A stretch of DNA of 64,000 nt from Algihabitans albus (GCF_003572205.1 NZ_QXNY01000004.1:372548-436547), one strand, 5' to 3'; counted from the stretch's first letter, positions 1-9,280 are shown. Made by a program: numbers and translations. The notes: generated by a model from the letters alone, not told the origin.

Positions 1-13
1 GACCGACTACGCC

Positions 14-712
14 TTATACAGGTTTCGGGCGCTGGCCGAAGATCGCACTGCCGACCCGGACCGAGGTCGCGCCGAGCATCACGGCCGCTTCGTAGTCGCC
101 GCTCATGCCCATGGACAGATTTTCCAGATCCAGGTCTTGAGCCAGACGTTTCAGCAGACCGAAATGGACCGCCGGAGGCTCGTCCAACGGAGGAATACAC
201 ATCAAGCCGATAACCGGGAGGTTCAACTCATCGCGCGACAGCTGCAGCAGAGCGGCGGCGTCTGCCGCCTTACACCCGGCCTTCTGGGCCTCGCCCCCGG
301 TATTGACCTGAATGTAGAGTTGGGGACAGCGGCCCTGCCTGTCCCGCTCCTTGGCCAGAGCTCGGGCAAGCTTCTCCCGATCCAACGTCTCGATGACGTC
401 GAACAGCGCAAGGGCGTCACCCGCTTTGTTGGTTTGCAGGGGACCGATCAGGTGGAGCATCAGGTCCGGATGCCGCTTCTTGAGATCGGGGTACTTGGAC
501 TGCGCCTCCTGCACCCGGTTCTCGCCGAAGACCCGCTGCCCAGCCGCATAGGCCGCCTCAACCGCCGACGGCCCGAAGGTCTTGGCGACAGCTACCAGTG
601 CAACCTCCTCGGGACCGCGGCCGGATTCGCGTGCCGCGAGCGCAATCGTTTCGCGGACCGACGCCAGGGCTTCGGCGATGTCGGGTCGAGTCGGATTCCA
701 ACTCTGAGTCAT
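14..712 (-). CDS. yggS: YggS/PLPBP family pyridoxal phosphate homeostasis protein
   Basis: This 232-residue protein is a fold-type III, single-barrel PLP carrier that balances free vitamin B6 and amino/keto-acid pools; the family has no known catalytic activity. Lys44 in VAVAKTF is the expected Schiff-base lysine. It is followed by FGENRVQEA, by HLIGPLQTNK near residue 90, and by a C-terminal MSGDYEAAV...VRVGSAIFG phosphate-binding segment. Length is normal for the family and the ATG start is the only sensible one. The stop lies 13 bp from the window edge, so downstream operon partners cannot be seen. Confidence 0.95.
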   Translation of the reverse strand: MTQSWNPTRPDIAEALASVRETIALAARESGRGPEEVALVAVAKTFGPSAVEAAYAAGQRVFGENRVQEAQSKYPDLKKRHPDLMLHLIGPLQTNKAGDALALFDVIETLDREKLARALAKERDRQGRCPQLYIQVNTGGEAQKAGCKAADAAALLQLSRDELNLPVIGLMCIPPLDEPPAVHFGLLKRLAQDLDLENLSMGMSGDYEAAVMLGATSVRVGSAIFGQRPKPV

Positions 713-836
713 ACCTCTGGCGATAGCATGGGCCGTTCCTCGGCGCCAGCCGAGCTATGTCGGCGCGCGGAAGAGACCGATGCCGTCGCCAAGGTGATTC
801 CACCAAGTGAGATCCTGTTCTAGACTGTCGATCATC

Positions 837-1502
837 ATGATGCTGCAGCTCGACGATCTTCTGAACAAACAAGAGGTTGCGCGCGTTCGCGAGACGCTGA
901 CCCGGGCGCCTTACGAGTCCGGCACAACCTCCGGCAAGAAAACACTGAAAAACAATCTGCAGGCCGATAAGAACAACCAGGAGGTTCAAGTCGCCACACG
1001 GGCGGTGCTGAACCGTATGTTCGCGCGGCCGGAGTTCACCGGTTTCGCCATGCCGCGCAACGTCACGCTGATGTTCAACCGCTACGACGTCGGCATGACC
1101 TATAAGGACCACATGGACGCGGCGCTGATGGGCCCCAGCCAAACACAGGCCCTGCGCGCCGATCTGTCCTTTACGGTCTTCCTGACGGATCCGGAGGAGT
1201 ACGAGGGCGGAGACTTCGTGCTGCAGAGCCCCTTCGGCGAACAACGGATCAAGAGCCGGGCCGGCAGCTTCATGTGCTACCCGTCGGACATGCTTCACAG
1301 GGTGGACCCGATATCCAAGGGGACCCGCTGGGCCGCCGTCGGCTGGATTCAGTCCTTCCTACGCGAACCGCGCCAACGCGCCATGATCACGCATCTGGAG
1401 GATCTGCGCCGCCGGCTGGTGCTCGATCACCCGGATTCGCCTTATCCGGAGGAATTCGCGCAGATTCATCAGAATCTCCTGCGCATGTGGGCCGAGGTCT
1501 GA
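837..1502 (+). CDS. PiuC/YbiX-type Fe(II)/2-oxoglutarate dioxygenase (PKHD hydroxylase)
   Basis: A 221-residue cytoplasmic Fe(II)/2OG-dependent oxygenase of the PiuC/YbiX family, which is usually iron-regulated and near siderophore uptake genes. The facial triad is visible as His92 and Asp94 in YKDHMDA and His154 in DMLHRV; Arg164 in SKGTR is the expected 2OG anchor. I chose ATG 837 because MMLQLDDLL matches the usual family start, and the frame runs only ten codons further upstream. The substrate is unknown for the family. It is oriented opposite to its neighbours and convergent with xthA, and no receptor gene is adjacent here. Confidence 0.88.
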   Translation: MMLQLDDLLNKQEVARVRETLTRAPYESGTTSGKKTLKNNLQADKNNQEVQVATRAVLNRMFARPEFTGFAMPRNVTLMFNRYDVGMTYKDHMDAALMGPSQTQALRADLSFTVFLTDPEEYEGGDFVLQSPFGEQRIKSRAGSFMCYPSDMLHRVDPISKGTRWAAVGWIQSFLREPRQRAMITHLEDLRRRLVLDHPDSPYPEEFAQIHQNLLRMWAEV

Positions 1503-1524
1503 CCTCGCGCCGAGCCAATAAAAT

Positions 1525-2316
1525 TCATTCCGCTATATCAACGATTACCGGGACGTGATCGCTGGGCCGTTCCCAGGTTCGGGTTTCCTTAATAATAGTC
1601 AGTTTTTCTAGGCGTTTACCGAGTGATTCCGTCGCCCAGGCATGATCCAGCCGCCAGCCGTAGTCCTTCTCGAAAGCCGCCGGAAAGCGATAGCCCCACC
1701 ATGTGTAGAGCGGCTCCGTTTCGGGAACGAAATGACGTGCGATATCGATGAAATGTCCAGCCTCGATCACTCCGCTCATAGCAGCGGATTCGCCGGGCGT
1801 ATGGCCGACACTGCGAAGCAACTTCTTATGATTCCAGACATCTTTCTCGAGCGGCGCAACGTTGAGATCGCCAAGCAACAGGAGCGGGCGGCCCTTCGCT
1901 TCAGCCGCAGCCCACTGCTTCATCTCCCCGAGGAAGGCCAGTTTGTGGGCGAATTTGTCATTTCGTTCCGGATCCGGAATGGTGCCGCCTGACGGAACGT
2001 AGAAGCAATGGATATCAACGCCCGACACCCGTGCCCAGAGATGGCGCTTGTCATCTTTGCCGCACCAGATTTGTCGGCCTTGGGCTTCGACCGGACGGCG
2101 GGATGCTATGGCCACCCCATTGTAGGATTTCTGACCGCAGATCAGCAGCTCATCATAGCCTAAAGCCTTGATATCGTTTTCGGGAAAGGACCCGTCCGCA
2201 ACCTTCGTTTCCTGCAGGCAGAGCACGTCGGGGCGTTGCGCCTGGTCGAGACGCGCCAGGTGATCCAACCGCTGACGCAGTGAGTTGACGTTCCAAGTCG
2301 CAACACGCAATGGCAT
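1525..2316 (-). CDS. xthA: Exodeoxyribonuclease III
   Basis: A 263-residue EEP-fold AP endonuclease and 3'-5' exonuclease for base-excision repair. It starts VATWNVNSLRQR and has the metal-binding LCLQETKV motif. The catalytic core is LLLGDLNVAP, and YTWWGYR, WRLDHAWAT and the terminal SDHVPVIVD complete the family signature. Length fits the XthA family. It converges with the dioxygenase gene; only 22 bp separate the two stops and no terminator hairpin is apparent. Confidence 0.95.
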   Translation of the reverse strand: MPLRVATWNVNSLRQRLDHLARLDQAQRPDVLCLQETKVADGSFPENDIKALGYDELLICGQKSYNGVAIASRRPVEAQGRQIWCGKDDKRHLWARVSGVDIHCFYVPSGGTIPDPERNDKFAHKLAFLGEMKQWAAAEAKGRPLLLLGDLNVAPLEKDVWNHKKLLRSVGHTPGESAAMSGVIEAGHFIDIARHFVPETEPLYTWWGYRFPAAFEKDYGWRLDHAWATESLGKRLEKLTIIKETRTWERPSDHVPVIVDIAE

Positions 2317-2611
2317 GAGCCAAGTCGTTCCGTTTTCGATACAAATGAAGCCGATAAGCTAACCGATTGATCCGCGATCGCGAAAGGCGTCTCTGGGGTC
2401 AACCCCGGCCGCCGTTCGAAGCCTCCGCCTTTGCGGGATGGCCGGGCGTTCCTAGCTCTCCAGAGCTAAAGCGGAAGACGGTCGGGAACCGACCTCTCCC
2501 GCATCGTTTTGAAAAAACCGATGAGGCTTCGGCCAAATCAATTCTATTGCAGCGGAAATGAGGTCGCAGAAGAGGCAAAGGCCTCTCTCGGTCGTCCTGG
2601 CCGCAGGTTGA

Positions 2612-3457
2612 TCACTCGAGACCCTCTAGAACAGCAGCCCGCAAGTCTTGATCCACGTCCGGACTGACCCCAAACCAAGCTTCGAAACCAGGTCGGGCTT
2701 GGTGCAGGAGCATGCCGAGACCATTCATCGTCGGATGACCAGCAGCCGCAGCGTTCCTCAAAAGGTCTGTCTGAAGAGGCTTATAGACAATGTCGACCAC
2801 CGCCGAAGCTGGCGGTAACGACAGCAGATCCAAATCCAGACGGGACTGCCCCGTCATGCCGAGGCTGGTGGTATTGACCAGCAAGACGGCATCCCTCAGC
2901 GCCTCAGGCGCCAAGGGTTCCGCAATCACCGAGGGACCCAGCTCTTCCGCCAAACGTTCCGCACGCGAAACAGTGCGATTCAAAACGCGGATCTCCGGCG
3001 CTCCGACTGTCTTCAAGGCGTAGATCACGGCGCGCGCAGCCCCCCCGGCGCCCAACACCACAGCCGGTCCCGATGAGGTCCGCAAAGCGGGAAACGCCCG
3101 ACGCAGACTTTCCAGAAAGCCGAAGGCATCGCTGTTCCGGCCTTCGATCCGTCCATCACGGAAGATCAGGGTGTTGACGGCGCCGATCGTCCGCGCGGCT
3201 GTATCGAGATCATCGCAGAGCGCTAAGGCGGCTTCCTTGTGCGGAACGGTCACGTTGGCACCGACGTAGCCGTGAAGCGTAAGCGCCCGGACGTAAGCTT
3301 CGAAGACTTCCGGCGGCACGGGCAGATGTTCGTAAGATCCGGCGAGATCGTAATGCTTCAGCCAATACCCATGCACCCGTGGCGAAAGGCTGTGACGGAC
3401 CGGCCAGCCCAGCACGCCAGCCTGAGGAACCGCTGCCGAGAGCAGATCGCCAGTCAT
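2612..3457 (-). CDS. aroE: Shikimate dehydrogenase (NADP+)
   Basis: Reduces 3-dehydroshikimate to shikimate in the chorismate pathway. The 281-residue protein has the substrate site GWPVRHSLSP followed by GANVTVPHKEAA, whose Lys is catalytic. The Rossmann motif GAGGAARAV, the NADP-phosphate loop NRT and LVNTTSLGM follow. Its ATG overlaps the maf stop by 4 bp, so translation is coupled in ppsR-maf-aroE. In many relatives coaE and dnaQ follow aroE; here a 295-bp gap and then xthA follow instead. Confidence 0.96.
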   Translation of the reverse strand: MTGDLLSAAVPQAGVLGWPVRHSLSPRVHGYWLKHYDLAGSYEHLPVPPEVFEAYVRALTLHGYVGANVTVPHKEAALALCDDLDTAARTIGAVNTLIFRDGRIEGRNSDAFGFLESLRRAFPALRTSSGPAVVLGAGGAARAVIYALKTVGAPEIRVLNRTVSRAERLAEELGPSVIAEPLAPEALRDAVLLVNTTSLGMTGQSRLDLDLLSLPPASAVVDIVYKPLQTDLLRNAAAAGHPTMNGLGMLLHQARPGFEAWFGVSPDVDQDLRAAVLEGLE

Positions 3458-4086
3458 TGGGGAATCAGCCCATTGGAGCGTAGCAGAGTCAGCAAGGGCA
3501 ACAACGGCAACCCGAGAATGGTAAAAAAGTCACCGTCGACTTTCTGGAACAGCTGGATGCCCGGTCCTTCAAGCTGATAGGCACCCACCGACGTCAAGGC
3601 GGCCTCTCCCACTGCAGCTAAGTATCGGTCGATAAACGCTTCGCTCAAAGGACGCAGAGTCAAGCGCGCCCTGGCGTTGTGGTGCCAGATGCGCCCACCG
3701 TCACGTACCACGCACACGCTGGTCTCGAGGGTGTGATGTCGACCGGCGAGAGCCAGCAGCTGTGCGCGCGCAGCATCGAGATCGGCAGGCTTATCGAACC
3801 ACCGGCCCTCGCACTCGAGCATCTGATCGGCGCCGATGACGAAAGGTCCCGAGGAACCCGCAGTCCCGAGACGCTCGCTCACGCGCCGTGCTTTCAGTTC
3901 CGCGAGGGTCTCGGCAACCTGAATGGCGCTGGCGTTTTCAGCCTTGAGCGCAAGCTTCACCTCTGCCTCGTCCACGGCCGCGGGCAGAGTCTCGACCTGC
4001 AATCCCGCAGCTTCGAGCAGCCGGCGACGCACGGCACTTGCGGAGGCAAGAACGAGCTTGGGAGCTTGCGACTGCACCAAACTCAC
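3454..4086 (-). CDS. maf: Maf family nucleotide pyrophosphatase
   Basis: A 210-residue house-cleaning nucleotide pyrophosphatase that hydrolyses non-canonical or modified NTPs. Evidence is the N-terminal LVLASASAVRRRLL phosphate-binding motif, VIGADQMLECEG and the C-terminal SVGAYQLEGPGIQLF...GLPLLPLL block. The C-terminal block looks closer to the YceF (m7GTP) type than to YhdE, but substrate cannot be assigned firmly. It overlaps both neighbours by 4 bp in the origin-proximal ppsR-maf-aroE operon. Confidence 0.92.
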   Translation of the reverse strand: MSLVQSQAPKLVLASASAVRRRLLEAAGLQVETLPAAVDEAEVKLALKAENASAIQVAETLAELKARRVSERLGTAGSSGPFVIGADQMLECEGRWFDKPADLDAARAQLLALAGRHHTLETSVCVVRDGGRIWHHNARARLTLRPLSEAFIDRYLAAVGEAALTSVGAYQLEGPGIQLFQKVDGDFFTILGLPLLPLLTLLRSNGLIPQ

Positions 4087-4985
4087 GACACCACTTGCCG
4101 GCGATGGCGCGACAGGAGCGTGAAGACCGCGGCGGCCGTTTCTTCGATCGACCGGCGGGTTACATCCAATGTCGGCCAGCTCATGCGGCTGCAGAGGCGC
4201 CGCGCCTCGGCTACCTCCTGCTTGACCGCCTCCAGATCGGCGTAGGTGGACTCATCGTCATCGTCGCCGTCAATCAGCAAGCGCAAGCGATTCTTCCGCA
4301 CCTGGACCAACCGCATTGGATCCTTCGTCAAACCGATCACCAGCGGTCCCTTGAGACTCAGAAGTTCGGCCGGTGCCGGAACGCCCGGTACCAAAGGCAC
4401 ATTCGCAGCGCGGAGACCGCGATTTGCGAGATAGATGCAGGTCGGAGTTTTCGAGGTCCGCGATACCCCGGTCAGAACGACATCGGCGTCCTTGAGTCCG
4501 GAGAGCTGCTGTCCGTCGTCATGGGCCATCGCGAAGTTCATGGCTTCGATTCGGCTGAAGTATTCCGCATCCATCTCATGCTGCAGGCCGGGCCGCCCGA
4601 CCGTCGCAACATCGAAGTAGGAGACCAACGCATGCATCACCGGATCCAGCACGGATATGGCCGGAACACCGATCCGCCGGCAGGCATCCGTCAGCCGACT
4701 GCGCAGCCCCTCATTGATCAGAGTGTAAAGCACGGGACCGGGATAGGCTTCGATACCTGCAATAACCTTGTCCATATGTCCGCGCGTACGGACCAAGGTC
4801 CAGGCGTGTTCGATCGGCTCCACATCTCGGAACTGCGAGAGCACGGCGCGAGCGACCGAATTCACGGTCTCGCCGGTGGCATCGGATACCAGATGGAGGT
4901 TACCGGGTTTTTCCGAAGCCGCCTTGGTCGAGCCGTCGTCGGCAGTTCCGCTCTTGCCTGACAGGCGATCGGCTGTGTCGCTCAC
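4083..4985 (-). CDS. ppsR: Pyruvate, phosphate dikinase regulatory protein (PPSR/DUF299)
   Basis: A bifunctional ADP-dependent kinase/Pi-dependent phosphorylase that inactivates or reactivates PPDK or PEP synthase by threonine phosphorylation. The conserved family start [19 protein letters not shown] lies about 30 residues in, and the P-loop-like [10 protein letters not shown] and YLANRG follow in the C-terminal half. The open frame extends to ATG 5123, but I prefer GTG 4985: an AGGA lies about 11 nt upstream, conservation starts just after it, and it leaves the DnaA-box cluster outside the gene. This is the homologue of the gene flanking the Caulobacter origin. Confidence 0.9.
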   Translation of the reverse strand: MSDTADRLSGKSGTADDGSTKAASEKPGNLHLVSDATGETVNSVARAVLSQFRDVEPIEHAWTLVRTRGHMDKVIAGIEAYPGPVLYTLINEGLRSRLTDACRRIGVPAISVLDPVMHALVSYFDVATVGRPGLQHEMDAEYFSRIEAMNFAMAHDDGQQLSGLKDADVVLTGVSRTSKTPTCIYLANRGLRAANVPLVPGVPAPAELLSLKGPLVIGLTKDPMRLVQVRKNRLRLLIDGDDDDESTYADLEAVKQEVAEARRLCSRMSWPTLDVTRRSIEETAAAVFTLLSRHRRQVVS

Positions 4986-5406
4986 GTCGCTCTCGATCCT
5001 TATCGGCCCCTGTGGACATGCTCTTGAGTCGGGGATAACCCGAGCTTCCGGCCAGTCTCCACGATTTCTATCCAGGCTCACGAAAAAAACTCTGACTCTT
5101 GTCCGCAGCCCCTCTCCCGCCATCGGTCAGCCGGGAAGACTCCAAGTCAAGACTCGACTCAAGGAAAAGCTCCCCATCATTCATCCAATCCCCAAGGCCG
5201 ACGACCCTAGGGATTATCGGGCTCACCCTAAGCTTATCGACATATGGACAGGCACGGCAGCCACGCGGGGGATATGTGGACGGACAGCGGGACAGACTTG
5301 CCTCCCCAGGATCCACAGTGATCTACAACTTCCTCAATACCTTTTAAGAAATATATCTTTGTGGGATAGGAGGGGGGTCTCGTCGAACCGCCGAGGATGT
5401 CTCCCC
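4986..5406. other. oriC: Predicted chromosomal replication origin (oriC), ppsR-hemE intergenic
   Basis: A 421-bp non-coding gap between divergent ppsR and hemE. The best DnaA box is TTATCGACA at 5234-5242, one mismatch from TTATCCACA. Weaker boxes with two mismatches are TGTGGACAT 5011-5019, CGGGGATAA 5030-5038 and GGATCCACA 5309-5317. Five GANTC sites lie between 5026 and 5160. An AT-rich stretch around 5340-5362 could be the unwinding element. Gene orientation diverges here, and parAB with parS lies 11-16 kb away. The hemE-linked origin is established in Caulobacter and several other alphaproteobacteria; its use here is inferred. Confidence 0.75.
5234..5242 (+). promoter_or_regulatory. DnaA box, best match in the origin region
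   Basis: TTATCGACA differs from the consensus TTATCCACA at one position. It is the best match I found by eye in the ppsR-hemE gap and sits about 75 bp left of a weaker box at 5309-5317. Confidence 0.65.
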
Positions 5407-6477
5407 GTGTCTCAGTCCAGTCGAACCGATGCCGAAAGCGCGAAACCCCGGAAGCTGTTGCTCCGGGCACTTGCGGGTGAGCGACTCCCGGTGCCGCCGA
5501 TCTGGCTCATGCGACAGGCTGGTCGTTACCTGCCCGAGTATCGGGAAACCCGCAAGGACGCCGGAGGATTCCTCAATCTCTGTTTTACCCCGGAGCTCGC
5601 AACGGAAGTGACCCTGCAGCCGATTCGACGCTTCGGATTCGATGCGGCCATCCTTTTCTCGGACATTTTGGTGGTGCCTCACGCTCTGGGTCAGAAGGTC
5701 TGGTTCCAGGAAGGGGAAGGGCCGAAGCTAGAGGCACTTGCGGATAGCAGGGACTTGACCCGGCTGTCGCCGACGGCCCTACACGACAAGCTGGAACCCG
5801 TCTACGAGACGGTGGATCGCCTGTCGTCCGCTCTGCCCGATGAGACGACCCTGATTGGCTTCGCAGGAGCGCCTTGGACCGTCGCCAGCTACATGATCGA
5901 GGGCGGCAGTTCCAAAGACTTTCAGAAGGCAAAGACCTGGGCTTATGGCGATCCGGAGGGTTTCCAGACGCTGATCGACTTACTGGTCGACGCAACCAGC
6001 AGATACCTCATCCGGCAAGTCCAGGCAGGCGCCGAGGTGCTGCAAATCTTCGATTCCTGGTCGGGTGTCTGGCCGGAGCCTCAGTTCCGGCGATGGTGCC
6101 TGGCTCCGATGGCGGAGATCGTGCGACGGGTGAAGTCGGAGCATCCCAAGGTGCCGGTGATTCTTTTTCCGCGCGGTGCAGGTCTGCTTTACGCCGATGT
6201 TGCCGCCGAAGCCGGAGCGGACGCAGTATCGCTCGATACAACCGTGCCGTTGGCCTGGGCGGCCGACCATCTCCAGTCTCAGGTGACGCTGCAAGGCAAT
6301 TTGGACCCAATTCTACTGGTCGCCGGCGGTGAAACCTTCGAAAGCTCGGTCGAATCGATCCTGGATCGCTTGTCCGGCGGCCCCTTCGTGTTCAACCTCG
6401 GGCACGGCATCGTGCCGCAGACGCCTCCCGAGCATGTTGCAAAGCTGCTCGACATCGTAAGATCAAGACCTAGCTAA
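5407..6477 (+). CDS. hemE: Uroporphyrinogen decarboxylase
   Basis: Decarboxylates uroporphyrinogen III to coproporphyrinogen III in cytosolic haem synthesis. The signature [16 protein letters not shown] lies near residue 30, [17 protein letters not shown] near 140, and the C-terminal [14 protein letters not shown] motif is intact. The frame is open upstream to 4768, across the origin gap. GTG 5407 is chosen because GAGGA precedes it by about 10 nt and gives a 356-residue protein of normal family size. It heads hemE-hemH-hemJ and its promoter must lie inside the predicted origin. Confidence 0.95.
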   Translation: MSQSSRTDAESAKPRKLLLRALAGERLPVPPIWLMRQAGRYLPEYRETRKDAGGFLNLCFTPELATEVTLQPIRRFGFDAAILFSDILVVPHALGQKVWFQEGEGPKLEALADSRDLTRLSPTALHDKLEPVYETVDRLSSALPDETTLIGFAGAPWTVASYMIEGGSSKDFQKAKTWAYGDPEGFQTLIDLLVDATSRYLIRQVQAGAEVLQIFDSWSGVWPEPQFRRWCLAPMAEIVRRVKSEHPKVPVILFPRGAGLLYADVAAEAGADAVSLDTTVPLAWAADHLQSQVTLQGNLDPILLVAGGETFESSVESILDRLSGGPFVFNLGHGIVPQTPPEHVAKLLDIVRSRPS

Positions 6478-6553
6478 TTGGTCTGCCAAGCTTTTCGACG
6501 CGTGAAGCATGAGCATGTCCCCCAGAAAACGCCGCTGAGGATCGAGAGAGACG

Positions 6554-7627
6554 ATGCCTGACGCGTCAAATAAAACGAGCGAGATCCCAAGCGTCGTCTC
6601 TGCGGTAGATCCGAAGCCAGCCGATCACCCAAAAGTACCCTTCGGCAAGATCGGCGTTTTACTGCTCAATCTCGGCACACCCGACGGTACGGACTATTGG
6701 TCCATGCGCCGCTACTTGGGAGAGTTTCTCTCCGACCGCCGGATCATCGAACTCTCGCCACTGCTCTGGCAGCCTATTTTGCAAGGCATCATTCTCACCC
6801 TGAGGCCGAGCAAGTCGGGCCGGAACTACGCCAAAATCTGGAACCGGGAGCTGAACGAGTCGCCGCTGCGCAGTTTCACCCGGGTCCAGGCGGAAAAGCT
6901 TTCCGAGGCTTTCCAAAGGCATAGCGAGATCCTGGTCGAATGGGGAATGCGGTACGGCCACCCTTCGACTGAGAGCCGTATCGAGTCCCTGATCGCCCGG
7001 GGTTGCGATCGCCTGCTTCTGTTTCCTCTCTATCCGCAGTATTCGGCTGCCACCACCGGCACCGCCTGCGATGCCGCTTTCCGCGCTCTCATGACCAAGC
7101 GTTGGATGCCCGCCCTGCGGACTGTACCGGCCTACTTCGACGACCCTGCCTACATCGACCTCCTGGCTGCATCGGTCCGTCAGCAGTTGGCCGCCCTCGA
7201 CTTCGACCCGGACGTGGTCCTGACCTCGTTTCACGGGTTACCGAAGGAGAATCTGCTGAAGGGTGACCCCTACCACTGCCAGTGCCAGAAGACGGCCAGA
7301 CTGCTTCGGGAGAGCCTCGGTTGGCCGGAAGATCGCCTTCAGGTGGTGTTCCAGTCTCGCTTTGGCCCTAAGGAGTGGTTGCAACCCTACGCCGATGAGA
7401 AAGTAGCCGAGCTTGCGAGTTCCGGCGCGAAGCGCTTGGCGGTGCTCTCGCCGGGTTTCGCCTCCGACTGCGTGGAGACTCTGGAGGAACTGGGGATCGG
7501 TTTACGCGAGACCTTCGAGGAAGCTGGCGGCGAGCGCTTCGCCTACCTTTCCTGCCTCAACGATTCGGACGCGCACATTGCCTATCTGAAGCAGGTGGTC
7601 GAGCGGGAATTGCACGGCTGGATCTGA
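6554..7627 (+). CDS. hemH: Ferrochelatase
   Basis: Inserts Fe2+ into protoporphyrin IX, the last step of haem synthesis, at the cytoplasmic membrane face. The 357-residue protein has VLLLNLGTPD after a 30-residue leader, MRYGHPST, FPLYPQYSAATTGT and the metal-site block VLTSFHGLPKENL. FQSRFGPKEW and VLSPGFASDCVETLEEL complete the family pattern. It lies 76 bp downstream of hemE and precedes hemJ, so three of the last four haem steps are co-oriented; hemF/hemN is not in this cluster. Confidence 0.97.
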   Translation: MPDASNKTSEIPSVVSAVDPKPADHPKVPFGKIGVLLLNLGTPDGTDYWSMRRYLGEFLSDRRIIELSPLLWQPILQGIILTLRPSKSGRNYAKIWNRELNESPLRSFTRVQAEKLSEAFQRHSEILVEWGMRYGHPSTESRIESLIARGCDRLLLFPLYPQYSAATTGTACDAAFRALMTKRWMPALRTVPAYFDDPAYIDLLAASVRQQLAALDFDPDVVLTSFHGLPKENLLKGDPYHCQCQKTARLLRESLGWPEDRLQVVFQSRFGPKEWLQPYADEKVAELASSGAKRLAVLSPGFASDCVETLEELGIGLRETFEEAGGERFAYLSCLNDSDAHIAYLKQVVERELHGWI

Positions 7628-7692
7628 TTGACTAGATCCAGGTTGTCCGCCCGACCTTTGCTTCCCCCGAAACGAGAGGATCCCGCGCCGCG

Positions 7693-8133
7693 ATGGATTT
7701 CATGTTCGCTCTGCTGCCCTGGATTACGGCTTTGCACGTGATCTCGGTAATCGCCTGGATGGCGGCACTGCTCTATCTGCCGCGGCTCTATGTCTACCAC
7801 GCGCAGGTCGCGCCCGGATCGGAGACCAGCGAGACATTCAAGGTGATGGAACGCCGCTTGTTGAAGGCGATCGGGACACCGGCAATGATCGCTGCGTTGA
7901 TCTTCGGTTTGATCCTGCTCGGCCAACCTGGAATTCTCGAGCAGGGCTGGGTTCACGCGAAGCTGCTCCTGCTGCTGGGGATGTTCCTAATTCACGGCCT
8001 CTACGCGAAGTGGCGCAAGGATTTCGAGGCAGACCGCAATACACGGACGCACACCTTCTATCGTTGGATGAACGAAGTCCCGACGATACTGATGATCGCT
8101 ATTGTTCTCCTTGCCGTCGCCAAGCCCTTCTAA
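7693..8133 (+). CDS. hemJ: Protoporphyrinogen IX oxidase HemJ
   Basis: A 146-residue membrane protein (UPF0093) that oxidises protoporphyrinogen IX to protoporphyrin IX in bacteria without HemG/HemY. Four hydrophobic helices are apparent, with conserved LHVISVIAWMAALLYLPRL near the N terminus and MLxHGLYAKW-like and RWMNEVPTILMI segments later. A GAGAGGA ribosome-binding sequence lies about 12 nt upstream of the ATG. It supplies the substrate of the upstream hemH product. Confidence 0.95.
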   Translation: MDFMFALLPWITALHVISVIAWMAALLYLPRLYVYHAQVAPGSETSETFKVMERRLLKAIGTPAMIAALIFGLILLGQPGILEQGWVHAKLLLLLGMFLIHGLYAKWRKDFEADRNTRTHTFYRWMNEVPTILMIAIVLLAVAKPF

Positions 8134-8146
8134 CCAAAGCGATATC

Positions 8147-9280
8147 TCAGGCAGATCCTCTTAGCGCCACCTCTGGGCCAGCCTCCAGGGCATAGAGGCG
8201 CTGCGATCCAAAACCCTTGATTTCCATCTCGCCGAGGTCGCGGGCGCGGAACTCGGTGCGGATCAGTTTCCAGGTACTGTCGGTGATGAGGATCTGCATG
8301 GGTTCGGCCAGCTCCTCGAGCCGGGCGGCGAGATTCACGCCGGGCCCGAAGATGTCGTAGACGTACTTCTGCACGCCGACGATGGAGCCGATGACAGAGC
8401 CGGTGTGGATGCCTATGCGGCAGCGCCAGGTCTGTTTGTGCTGGGCATTGCGTCGCTCGATGAAGCGCACGAAGCGCAAAGCGACATTGGCCAAGGCCTG
8501 GGCATGGTCGGGCGAGAGTTCGGGCAGACCGCAAACCGCGACATAGGCGTCTCCGATTGTCTTGAGACGCTCCGCGCCGAACTCGTCGACGATACGGTCG
8601 AAGGCGGTGAAGATGTCGTTCAGTTCACCGATCAGAGCGGTGGGGTCGTGGCTCAACGACATTTCGGTGAAGTCGACGAAATCGAGCATCAGCACACTGG
8701 CCGCCTCGAAACGAGTCGGCGTGGTCACGCCGAAGGTCTTCCATTCTTCGTAGACGCTGCGCGGCATGATGTTGAGCAGAACCTTCTCCACCCGCTCCTT
8801 CTCCTTGCGCAGGTCGCGGTTCTGTCGCTCGACCATCTGTGCGTAGGACTCGATCATGTACTCCAGCTCACGCAGCTTCGAGATGTTCTGCGCTTCCAGG
8901 AAGATCGCCGCTGGGTTCTCGGTGGCCAAAGAGAAGGTGAGCGCCAGGTTGATCGTGCGGCGCTTGGGTTTGATCTCCAACTCGACGGTGTGGCTGCGTC
9001 CGGCGTCGAGCCCTGCCTCCAGTCCTGCCCGATCGATCTGGCTCAGAAGGCCTTCCGGGATCTGCCCTGGCTCGGCATCCGGAAACCACTCGGCTAGGCG
9101 GCGGTTGCGGAACACCAGGCGCAGGTCTTTTCGATCCAGCACCGCCAGCCCCACCCCGACGGAATCCACCAGCACTTGCCGGAACAGGGTGAAGTCCAGG
9201 AATGCCGGGGCGCTGTCGCCGGCTCCGGCCGCTTTACCCAGGAGCAGTGAGGCCGCCGGTATCTCCGAACCGTCGGTCAT
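8147..9280 (-). CDS. PAS-domain class III adenylate cyclase, coupled to a globin gene
   Basis: A soluble 377-residue protein: PAS-like domain (about 30-135), a charged coiled-coil linker (about 140-175) and a class III cyclase domain (about 190-370). The metal aspartates Asp200 (LMLDFVDFT) and Asp244 (TIGDAY) are present. So are adenine-selecting Lys240 and Asp309 and transition-state Asn316 and Arg320 in YDIFGPGVNLAARLE, which argue for active cAMP synthesis. Its ATG overlaps the stop of the upstream globin gene by 4 bp, so the two are translated together. The gene converges on hemJ with only 13 bp between stops. Confidence 0.9.
   Translation of the reverse strand: MTDGSEIPAASLLLGKAAGAGDSAPAFLDFTLFRQVLVDSVGVGLAVLDRKDLRLVFRNRRLAEWFPDAEPGQIPEGLLSQIDRAGLEAGLDAGRSHTVELEIKPKRRTINLALTFSLATENPAAIFLEAQNISKLRELEYMIESYAQMVERQNRDLRKEKERVEKVLLNIMPRSVYEEWKTFGVTTPTRFEAASVLMLDFVDFTEMSLSHDPTALIGELNDIFTAFDRIVDEFGAERLKTIGDAYVAVCGLPELSPDHAQALANVALRFVRFIERRNAQHKQTWRCRIGIHTGSVIGSIVGVQKYVYDIFGPGVNLAARLEELAEPMQILITDSTWKLIRTEFRARDLGEMEIKGFGSQRLYALEAGPEVALRGSA

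Noticed and set aside
4768-5406. N-terminal extension of HemE across the origin gap
   Set aside because: Family length and a GAGGA site support GTG 5407; the extension would cover the DnaA boxes and the divergent ppsR start.
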